Under the pieces are notes generated by a model, which was given only the letters and a program-made list of their open reading frames with translations, did not search any database and was not told the DNA's origin. Positions 7,866-13,897 of a stretch of 21,955 nt of DNA are shown piece after piece; position 1 is the first letter of the stretch; each line of letters opens with the position of its first letter. The stretch is from a virus. The stretch is from positions 1-21,955 of the IMG/VR virus record IMGVR_UViG_3300008107_000447, one strand, 5' to 3'. A program made the position numbers and the translations under genes.

Positions 7866-8457
7866 AACAAACAATCATTACATAGATAATAAAAAGTTTC
7901 TACAAGCCTTAATAGATTATAAAGTAGAGGTACGTGAAGCAGAACAGAACAAAGAGGAACGTCCACAAGTTCCAGAATACATAGGCGACTGCTTCATTAA
8001 AATTGCCAATCATTTAGCCTATAAAAATAATTTCATTAATTACAGTTTCCGTGAGGATATGATTTTAGATGCCATTGAAAATTGTCTCACATATATGGAC
8101 AACTTCGATCCCGCGAAATCAAGCAATCCCTTTGCCTACTTCACACAAATTACCTATTATGCCTTTGTGCGAAGAATTCAAAAAGAGAAGAAGCATCTAC
8201 AAACCAAATATAAGTATATTGCTTCGTTAGATGTGGATAACATCATTCGTCAAGCTCATGACGAAGGCACACATACAAATGAGTTCATTCGGTACTTGCA
8301 AAAGCAAGCTGATGCCGCCAACCAAGAATTAAGTGCCGACAAAGAAACGAAAAAGATTACACGTAAACCAAAATATCTACAGGCACTTGATGACGATGTG
8401 GTGATTATTGAATCTGAGTATATTGATGTGGAAGAAGTGGATGAATATGATGAGTGA
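7846..8457 (+). CDS. 55: Late-transcription sigma factor (T4 gp55-like)
   Basis: Small sigma70-family protein that directs host RNA polymerase to TATAAATA promoters, which are present upstream of 22 and 23 here. 203 residues against 185 in T4. The match to T4 gp55 is clear: a YIDNKKFLQALIDYKVE opening, then SFREDMILDAIENCL, YMDNFDPAKSSNPFAYFTQI and AFVRRIQKEKKHLQTKYKYI (T4 has equivalent NFDETKYKNPHAYITQ and AFVQRIKKERK blocks). The T4 C-terminal clamp-binding motif (SLDFLYE) is not recognisable; instead the tail is very acidic (SEYIDVEEVDEYDE). The ATG overlaps the upstream gene. It is the last gene of its operon; a new promoter follows at once. Confidence 0.92.
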   Translation: MTKTKSKTNNHYIDNKKFLQALIDYKVEVREAEQNKEERPQVPEYIGDCFIKIANHLAYKNNFINYSFREDMILDAIENCLTYMDNFDPAKSSNPFAYFTQITYYAFVRRIQKEKKHLQTKYKYIASLDVDNIIRQAHDEGTHTNEFIRYLQKQADAANQELSADKETKKITRKPKYLQALDDDVVIIESEYIDVEEVDEYDE

Positions 8458-8460
8458 AAC

Positions 8461-8489
8461 TTGACAAATACCTAAATAGTCTGTAGATT
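8461..8489 (+). promoter_or_regulatory. Sigma70-like promoter of the deazaguanine cassette
   Basis: TTGACA at 8461-8466, 17 bases, TAGATT at 8484-8489, and queE ATG at 8519. It starts three bases after the gp55 stop. The spacer contains CCTAAATAG, which also occurs at the internal promoter at 9228. It drives the inserted cassette separately from gp55. Confidence 0.7.
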
Positions 8490-8518
8490 GTTATATAACT
8501 TTGTGATTGGAGTGTGAT

Positions 8519-9424
8519 ATGCGTATTCGTTACTCAGAAATTTTTTATTCATTTCAAGGTGAAGCTGAATTGGCAGGAACGCCTGCCGTTTGGTTACGTT
8601 TCTTTGGTTGTAATTTAAATTGTAGTGGATTCGGACAAAAGAATCCCACAGACCCATCTACATATGAATTACCATTCGAAACATTCGATGTGGATTCTGT
8701 GAAGCATGTCAATGACCTTCCCGTGTGGAAGTTTGGGTGTGACTCATCCTATTCTTGGTCACAACGTTTCAAGCATCTAGCGCACGATGCATCTCCCGAA
8801 GAAATTGCTGACCGTTTAGTTGAAGCCAACAAGAGCGAGCATAACCCACAAGGATTGTTCATTCATCCTGTAACACAACAACCCATCATGCTATGCTTCA
8901 CGGGCGGCGAACCCATGATGCAACAAAAGGCAATGATGGAAATTCTTCGTGTGTTGCGTGACAGAAATAATGCACCACAACTTGTCACGGTGGAAACAAA
9001 TGCCACACGCCCCTTGTCAGAAGAATTAAGAAAATTCATGTCATTTGAATTCCCATTCATGGGAAATGGTAAGGCGCGTTGGCATTGGTCAATGAGTCCA
9101 AAATTGTTCACGGTATCAGGTGAAGATAATGTGGTGAGTGCAGAACACATTCATGAATATTCACTTGCCAATGCTACATCCATTTTGAAATTTGTGTGTA
9201 ACGGGACAAAAGAAAATTGGGATGAACTTGACAATCACCTAAATAGAATTAGATTACTATGTGGGAGATACATGCCAGACGTATGGGTGATGCCTGTCGG
9301 CGCCACAAAGGATGCTCAAGAGGATCCGTATATTGGTGATTTGTGTATCGAAGCAATGAATCGTGGTTATAAAGTTGCCACACGAAATCATTGTTATGTC
9401 TTTGGCAACGTCATTGGGAGATAA
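8519..9424 (+). CDS. queE: 7-carboxy-7-deazaguanine synthase, QueE-like radical SAM enzyme
   Basis: QueE converts 6-carboxytetrahydropterin to CDG using a 4Fe-4S cluster and SAM. The ATG at 8519 is preceded by GGAG at 8509-8512; the in-frame TTG at 8507 sits on that ribosome site and is unlikely. 301 residues. The N-terminus IRYSEIFYSFQGEAELAGTP matches QueE (EMFxTLQGEGxxTGxP). The cluster cysteines are C31-x3-C35, but the third, C74, in GCDSSYSW, is displaced by a 38-residue insertion compared with the usual CxxxCxxC. This split form is known in phage QueE relatives. TGGEP (128-132) is the SAM-binding motif. Next gene folE begins two bases after its stop. Function as CDG synthase is highly likely. 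Confidence 0.92.
   Translation: MRIRYSEIFYSFQGEAELAGTPAVWLRFFGCNLNCSGFGQKNPTDPSTYELPFETFDVDSVKHVNDLPVWKFGCDSSYSWSQRFKHLAHDASPEEIADRLVEANKSEHNPQGLFIHPVTQQPIMLCFTGGEPMMQQKAMMEILRVLRDRNNAPQLVTVETNATRPLSEELRKFMSFEFPFMGNGKARWHWSMSPKLFTVSGEDNVVSAEHIHEYSLANATSILKFVCNGTKENWDELDNHLNRIRLLCGRYMPDVWVMPVGATKDAQEDPYIGDLCIEAMNRGYKVATRNHCYVFGNVIGR
9228..9255 (+). promoter_or_regulatory. Candidate internal promoter in queE, upstream of folE
   Basis: TTGACA at 9228-9233, 16 bases, TAGATT at 9250-9255. It shares ACCTAAATAG and a nearly identical layout with the cassette promoter at 8461 and lies about 170 bases before folE. It is within coding sequence, so chance cannot be excluded. Confidence 0.45.
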
Positions 9425-9425
9425 T

Positions 9426-10127
9426 ATGAAGTCACAACATCGTTTTAACGCATCAGCTATTCGTTCTGCCATGGGCAAGACTGATCCTGAATTGGGATTA
9501 CAGGTACATAAGCATCTTGTTGCTCAGGGTGTAGAGACACCTTTCATGCAGACGGAAGAATATAGTGACAAGAAGATTAAGAAGATTGAAAAACATTTCA
9601 CTGAAATCATGACAACTCTAGGTATGGATTTGACTGATGACAGTCTCCAAGATAGTCCTAAGCGTGTTGCCAAGATGTTTGTGAATGAACTATTTTGGGG
9701 ATTAGATTATGCAGCATTTCCGAAGTGTACTGCCATTGAGAATAAGATGGGGTATGATGAGATGGTTCTTGAAAAGAACATCACGGTGACTTCGGCATGT
9801 GAACATCACTTTGTCACTATTTCAGGTGTGGCACATGTTGCCTACATCCCGAAAAATAAGGTGTTGGGGTTGAGCAAGTTGAATCGTGTTGTTGAATATT
9901 TCTCACGCCGTCCTCAGGTTCAAGAGCGCCTTGCAGAACAAATTTATCATGCTCTGTCATTCATCCTTGACACGCCTGATGTAGCGGTTGTTATTGACGC
10001 CGAACATTTCTGTGTAAAGGCACGAGGTGTTGAGGATCCACATTCCAATACAATCACATCGAAGTTGGGTGGCGGATTCAAGGAGAATCCTGCCCTTCGT
10101 TCAGAATTCATGCATCTCATCAAGTAA
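9426..10127 (+). CDS. folE: GTP cyclohydrolase I (FolE)
   Basis: Converts GTP to dihydroneopterin triphosphate, the first step of both folate and 7-deazaguanine synthesis. Chosen start ATG 9426 has GGGAG at 9416-9420 with five bases spacing; an upstream in-frame ATG at 9363 lies deep in queE. 233 residues, near the bacterial length. Zinc-site residues are visible: SACEHHF (C125, H127/H128) and EHFCVKARGV (C196). Other family blocks are DSPKRVAKMFVNELFWGL, HVAYIPKNKVLGLSKLNRVV and RRPQVQERLAEQI. Placement between queE and dpdA marks its product for deazaguanine rather than folate. A phage copy would relieve dependence on host pterin flux during DNA synthesis. Confidence 0.95.
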   Translation: MKSQHRFNASAIRSAMGKTDPELGLQVHKHLVAQGVETPFMQTEEYSDKKIKKIEKHFTEIMTTLGMDLTDDSLQDSPKRVAKMFVNELFWGLDYAAFPKCTAIENKMGYDEMVLEKNITVTSACEHHFVTISGVAHVAYIPKNKVLGLSKLNRVVEYFSRRPQVQERLAEQIYHALSFILDTPDVAVVIDAEHFCVKARGVEDPHSNTITSKLGGGFKENPALRSEFMHLIK

Positions 10128-10131
10128 TATC

Positions 10132-10647
10132 ATGTCAAGTGATATCAATGTAATGATTGACTTGGAAACCATGAGTACCGAGTCAAACGCAGCAATCGCC
10201 TCTATTGGTGCGGTAAAATTTTCTATCGAAGCAGGTGTGATAGATACATTTTACTGCACGGTAGATGTGGCTGACTGTAAATTACAGGGATTACACATTT
10301 CTGCTGATACTGTGAAATGGTGGAGTAAGCAACCCAAGGAAGTATTAGAAATGCTTCGTGAAAATAATGTATCTCTGCGCGAAGCTCTTACAAAGTTTTC
10401 TCAATGGTATGGAACAGTACAATATCCTACATGGGGTTGTGGTTCTGATTTTGATAATGTCATTATGGAAAATGCCTATAAGGCAGTAAGTATGGTACGT
10501 CCTTGGAACGCCTGGAGAAACAGGTGCTATCGCACAATACGCGAAGTAATTAAATTACCAGAAGCTGAACGAACAGGCACATATCACAATGCACTTGATG
10601 ATGCGTTACATCAGACACATCATCTACTTAAAATCTTTGGGAGCTAA
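10132..10647 (+). CDS. DEDD-family 3'-5' exonuclease (Rv2179c/DexA-like)
   Basis: A 171-residue nuclease of the DnaQ-like fold. Acidic metal ligands are visible: Exo I VMIDLETMS (D10, E12), Exo II GSDFDN (D106/D108), and Exo III YHNALDD with H152-x4-D157. The IASIGAVKF strand after Exo I and the TVKWWSKQP segment fit the Rv2179c-like / T4 DexA group. ATG 10132 is four bases after the folE stop; a longer frame from 10027 lies inside folE and is rejected. T4 DexA degrades single-stranded DNA. Its place inside a base-modification cassette could mean a role in degrading unmodified host DNA or RNA, but that is inference. A routine nucleotide-recycling exonuclease is the alternative. Confidence 0.82.
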   Translation: MSSDINVMIDLETMSTESNAAIASIGAVKFSIEAGVIDTFYCTVDVADCKLQGLHISADTVKWWSKQPKEVLEMLRENNVSLREALTKFSQWYGTVQYPTWGCGSDFDNVIMENAYKAVSMVRPWNAWRNRCYRTIREVIKLPEAERTGTYHNALDDALHQTHHLLKIFGS

Positions 10648-10649
10648 TA

Positions 10650-11909
10650 ATGTTTGAATATGTTGCTTCTGGGTTATCCTTTCTGCGTTGCAACTTTAAG
10701 GATACACATACAGGATATCTATTGGGTGAATTGAATAAAATGTGGGGACATATTCGTGGTAAATATGACCACGAATTTTCATTCCTGTATAACGCCTATA
10801 TTGAAAAGCATTTCGGTGAGGTGTTTTATGGTGCCTATCGTGGTAAAGGTATTAATCAGGTGTATGCCGACTCGGGCGGTCTACAAATTGTCACACAAGG
10901 ATTGACCATCACGCCGGCATTAAAACAGAAGGTGTACGAGAGTCAAGCCATGTACTCTGATTGCGCCATGAGTTTTGATGAAATTCCTGTGAGCATTATT
11001 GGCACAAAGGCGGTACGTTCAGATATTAACAGTAAATATTTTGATAGAAATAAATTTGAATGGTGTGCGCGTGAATCAGGCAGAAATGTGAAGAACCAAA
11101 TTGACACATTCATCGCCATGAAATCTGATGCCAAGCCCATGTTCATTGTACAAGGCGGTGACCTTGACACATACATCAAATGGTGTGAGTTGGCACTGGA
11201 AGAAATTCCTAAGGAATATCATGAACGCATTGGCGGTGTCGCCATGGGTTCAGGTGGTATCGGTAACGGGATGTTTGAAGATTGTAAGCGAGCATTTTAT
11301 TACACACAAACACCCTTGTTTGAAATGAACAATCATCTCCATTTGTTAGGTATTGGTGCAGTATCACGTATGGTACCTACATTGGCAATGATTGAAAGTG
11401 GCTTATACACAAACAAACATATTAGTTATGATAGTACGACCCATACATCGGGTGTACAAATGGGAAGATACTATGGTCCTGATTTCTCTTGGATTACTCC
11501 CGGCAAACACTTCATCAATGAAAATGGTCCTCAGTATTCCATTATCAATGCCGACATCAAGAAAAATGTTCCGTTCTATGATGTAACAGATGAAGTATTC
11601 CATGAGGTCATGAACATCAGTGTTCGAAAGTATCAGGCAAAAACAAATGATCCTAATCCGCCCATTCTTGCATTTAACGCATACTTCACTTCATCAGTCA
11701 TTAACTTTCTACGTCACTTAGATACCATGAGAAAGGATTTTTCACAGATTCATACATTGATGAGTGACGATGAATACAATGCCATGATGGCGTTTAGTCG
11801 AGTTAAAAACAGAGTGGATTTTGAAAAGTGGGAAAATGAAATGGGACGATATCTCCCAAGTCAAGCTGTTCGTGATGGCATACCTGCAACATTACCTGAG
11901 GACTTTTAA
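10650..11909 (+). CDS. dpdA: DpdA-like DNA guanine transglycosylase (TGT superfamily)
   Basis: DpdA enzymes replace guanine in DNA with a 7-deazaguanine base, as tRNA-guanine transglycosylase does in tRNA. 419 residues. Superfamily landmarks are visible: YADSGGLQIVTQG with D74 (the general acid/base Asp of TGT DSGGFQ), FIVQGGDLDTY (Q168-D171, binding the base), and HISYDSTTHTSG with D261 (the nucleophile position). The CxCxxC zinc site of tRNA TGT is not seen, which favours DpdA over TGT. GGGAG at 10639-10643 precedes ATG 10650. Neighbours folE, queE and queD supply its base substrate. The sequence fits a phage DpdA; which base it inserts cannot be read from it. Confidence 0.88.
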   Translation: MFEYVASGLSFLRCNFKDTHTGYLLGELNKMWGHIRGKYDHEFSFLYNAYIEKHFGEVFYGAYRGKGINQVYADSGGLQIVTQGLTITPALKQKVYESQAMYSDCAMSFDEIPVSIIGTKAVRSDINSKYFDRNKFEWCARESGRNVKNQIDTFIAMKSDAKPMFIVQGGDLDTYIKWCELALEEIPKEYHERIGGVAMGSGGIGNGMFEDCKRAFYYTQTPLFEMNNHLHLLGIGAVSRMVPTLAMIESGLYTNKHISYDSTTHTSGVQMGRYYGPDFSWITPGKHFINENGPQYSIINADIKKNVPFYDVTDEVFHEVMNISVRKYQAKTNDPNPPILAFNAYFTSSVINFLRHLDTMRKDFSQIHTLMSDDEYNAMMAFSRVKNRVDFEKWENEMGRYLPSQAVRDGIPATLPEDF

Positions 11910-11911
11910 TC

Positions 11912-12283
11912 ATGATAAAGCGTTACATTGAAGTGACATTTCAGAAAGAAGGTATTCACAAATATCCCGCAGCATTGACTGACCCGAAATTGAAAGATGT
12001 AGAATTTTTAGGATATCCTCATAGACACATGTTTCATTTCCGTGTTCGTGTATCGGTGACACATAATGACCGAGACATTGAATTCATCTTATTCAAGCGT
12101 GAACTTGAACATCTATATCAAGGCACGTTGCATGTTGATTATAAGAGCTGTGAAATGTTGGCAGAAGATTTAATAGAGTACATTACTAATGTTTATCCGG
12201 GCAGAGAAGTTGAAGTAGGTGTGAGTGAAGATGGTGAGAACGGTGCAATCATTCAATATCAACCAATGGGGAGTTTGACATGA
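11912..12283 (+). CDS. Small QueD-like (T-fold) protein, degenerate, between dpdA and glycosyltransferase
   Basis: 123 residues, usually unnamed in such phages. Read against QueD it keeps the whole plan. H16 comes early, then PHRHMFHFRVRVSV with H37 and H39 at the position of the HGH zinc pair. NDRDIEFILFKRELEHL matches GMVMDFGDLKK, SCEMLAEDLIEYI matches PTSENLARWI, and VEVGVSEDGENGAII matches VRVWETPTSYA. So a three-His metal site seems retained, while the catalytic Cys four residues before the HxH is missing (L33). The real QueD lies two genes on. It may be a metal-binding partner or a pterin/deazaguanine-binding protein. The weak ribosome site (GAGG, 10 bases away) and ATGA overlap with the next gene suggest coupling. 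The homology is a by-eye inference. Confidence 0.6.
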   Translation: MIKRYIEVTFQKEGIHKYPAALTDPKLKDVEFLGYPHRHMFHFRVRVSVTHNDRDIEFILFKRELEHLYQGTLHVDYKSCEMLAEDLIEYITNVYPGREVEVGVSEDGENGAIIQYQPMGSLT

Positions 12284-13443
12284 AGATTTTCTATATGGGA
12301 TTGGAATCATATGAATCACGATATACATTGCAACTAACTAAGTGGGCAACTACCACTATGGATCGTCGTGGTGTTGAATATGTGATTGTTCCCGGCAAGA
12401 CCATTGATAACAGTCAGGCAATTTCTGTGGGACAGGTTCTTGATGCACATGGAAGAAGTTATTTCGCTATGTCACAAATGATGAATCTTGTGCAGATGAT
12501 GAAAGATGGGACAGTCACCGGTGAAGATGCCATCTTTTTTGAAGATATGTTTCAACCCGGCATTGAATCGCTTCCTTACATCATGAATCAAATCCCTGAA
12601 AAGGATCGACCGAAGGTGTGGGTACGTTGTCTTGCACAAAGCATTGATCCTGATGACTTTGTTCATGTGTGGGGTATGGCACCTTGGATGAGTAAGTATG
12701 AACACATGGTGAATGATTTTGTTACGGGTGTTCTTGCGTCAAATGAAGAAATGGTGGCACATATGAAGATTGCAGGTTGGACAGCACCTCTCTACAACAT
12801 TTCAGGCTTGACGTTTGACCGTGATGAGGTGAGAAGTCGAGTATCGCATATTCCAGAATTCTCATCTAGAAAGATGCGTGTTGTATTTGCTGCTCGGTTT
12901 GACCAAGAAAAGCAACCCAACTTCTTCATGGATATTGCTGAACAAGTTGCAGAAACATATAACATTGAATTTGCCATAGTATCGGGCGGTCCATTACGGA
13001 GTAACAATCCGGTATATTTGGAACGTGCTCGTAAATTAGAAAAGAGTGGTCTTTTAAAGATTTATGATAATCTTTCTAAGAATGAGTATTATGAGATTGT
13101 TGCCAATAGTCGTGTATTGTTTAATTGTGCATTACAAGATTGGGTAAGTAACACGGTGTCTGAGGCAGATGCACTTGAATGTAATGTGTTGTATCCTGCC
13201 TATCGGTCATTCCCAGAAACGTTTGCCAATGATGCTGAACGTTTATATGTACCTTGGTCACAACAAGATGCCATTAACAAGTTGTTCAGGCACTTGAATG
13301 AACCTCATAGAAACATGGGAAAGATTTCAGCTTGGACATCACAGACAATGGATAGAATTCTAGATGTGATGTTGGGTCAAGGTGAAGCATGGCGCCGGGA
13401 TGATAATCGTTATCGTGACTACACTTCTACAAACAAATACTGA
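12280..13443 (+). CDS. Putative GT-B (GT4-like) glycosyltransferase in the deazaguanine cassette
   Basis: 387 residues with a two-domain GT-B layout. The N-terminal half (about 1-180) has FFEDMFQPGIESLPYIMN, MAPWMSKYEHMV and VLASNEEMVAHM, the last typical of the hinge after the acceptor domain. The C-terminal half starts MRVVFAARFDQEKQPNFFMD, the classic GT4 nucleotide-sugar domain opening, then FAIVSGGP, NEYYEIVANSRVLFNCALQD and VSNTVSEADALECN, in the place where GT4 enzymes carry their donor-binding Glu residues. The start has GGGGAG at 12268-12273 and overlaps the upstream stop. It sits between dpdA and queD, so its acceptor may be the deazaguanine or modified DNA. Glycosylation of another target, such as a virion or host component, cannot be excluded. 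Confidence 0.72.
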   Translation: MKIFYMGLESYESRYTLQLTKWATTTMDRRGVEYVIVPGKTIDNSQAISVGQVLDAHGRSYFAMSQMMNLVQMMKDGTVTGEDAIFFEDMFQPGIESLPYIMNQIPEKDRPKVWVRCLAQSIDPDDFVHVWGMAPWMSKYEHMVNDFVTGVLASNEEMVAHMKIAGWTAPLYNISGLTFDRDEVRSRVSHIPEFSSRKMRVVFAARFDQEKQPNFFMDIAEQVAETYNIEFAIVSGGPLRSNNPVYLERARKLEKSGLLKIYDNLSKNEYYEIVANSRVLFNCALQDWVSNTVSEADALECNVLYPAYRSFPETFANDAERLYVPWSQQDAINKLFRHLNEPHRNMGKISAWTSQTMDRILDVMLGQGEAWRRDDNRYRDYTSTNKY

Positions 13444-13453
13444 GGAGATGACA

Positions 13454-13897
13454 ATGAAATTCTATTCAACGAAAACATTTGGTAATGAGCGTGGTTTGAG
13501 CTGTGCATTTCGTCAATGGCGAGCAAAATCACATTGCAATCAAATTCATGGTTATAGTTTAGGATTTCGTTTCATCTTTGAGGCAGATGTCCTAGATGAA
13601 AGAAACTGGGTATATGACTTTGGTGATACCAAGTGGATTAAGGAATACTTAGATGTTGCCTTTGACCACACAACGGCAGTTGCCAAGGATGATCCTTTGC
13701 TTCCCTTGTTCAAACAAATGGATAAGGAAGGCGGATGCACATTGCGTATTTTTGATAGTGTTGGATGTGAAGCATTTGCTCATATGGTATATGTTGACAT
13801 TGCCCCCGGTGTTGTACACAAGACGAACGGGCGAGTTCGCCTTAAGAGTGTGGAAGTATTTGAACATGGGAGCAACTCTGCCCTGTACGAGGGATAA
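13454..13897 (+). CDS. queD: 6-carboxytetrahydropterin synthase, divergent QueD
   Basis: QueD turns dihydroneopterin triphosphate into 6-carboxytetrahydropterin, the QueE substrate. 147 residues from ATG 13454 (GGAG at 13443-13447; an ATG at 13448 would overlap the ribosome site). The catalytic features remain: HCNQIHGY with C28 four residues before H32, WVYDFGDTKWIKEYL, FDHTT for the Asp-His pair, and VEVFEHG with the pterin-binding Glu. The standard zinc ligands differ: the early His is replaced (SCAFRQW) and HGH reads HGY, with an extra H27 before C28. I recall this SHCxxxHGY variant from bacterial and phage QueD relatives, so activity is plausible. It is followed directly by gp47. Confidence 0.87.
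   Translation: MKFYSTKTFGNERGLSCAFRQWRAKSHCNQIHGYSLGFRFIFEADVLDERNWVYDFGDTKWIKEYLDVAFDHTTAVAKDDPLLPLFKQMDKEGGCTLRIFDSVGCEAFAHMVYVDIAPGVVHKTNGRVRLKSVEVFEHGSNSALYEG

Noticed and set aside
8507-8518. TTG start giving QueE four extra residues
   Set aside because: The TTG lies on the GGAG ribosome site that serves ATG 8519, and QueE family proteins begin at about the later Met.
9363-9425. Longer FolE starting at ATG 9363
   Set aside because: It would overlap queE by about 60 bases and lacks a ribosome site. ATG 9426 has GGGAG at proper distance.
10027-10131. Longer exonuclease starting inside folE
   Set aside because: The extra 35 residues match no part of the fold, and ATG 10132 directly precedes the Exo I strand.
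11101-11129. TTGACA inside dpdA as a promoter
   Set aside because: At 17 bases the -10 position reads TCTGAT, a poor match. It differs from the TANNTT boxes of the other sites.
12276-12300. TTGACA at the glycosyltransferase start as a promoter
   Set aside because: The only -10-like sequence (CTATAT) is 10-11 bases away, and the box overlaps the start codon.
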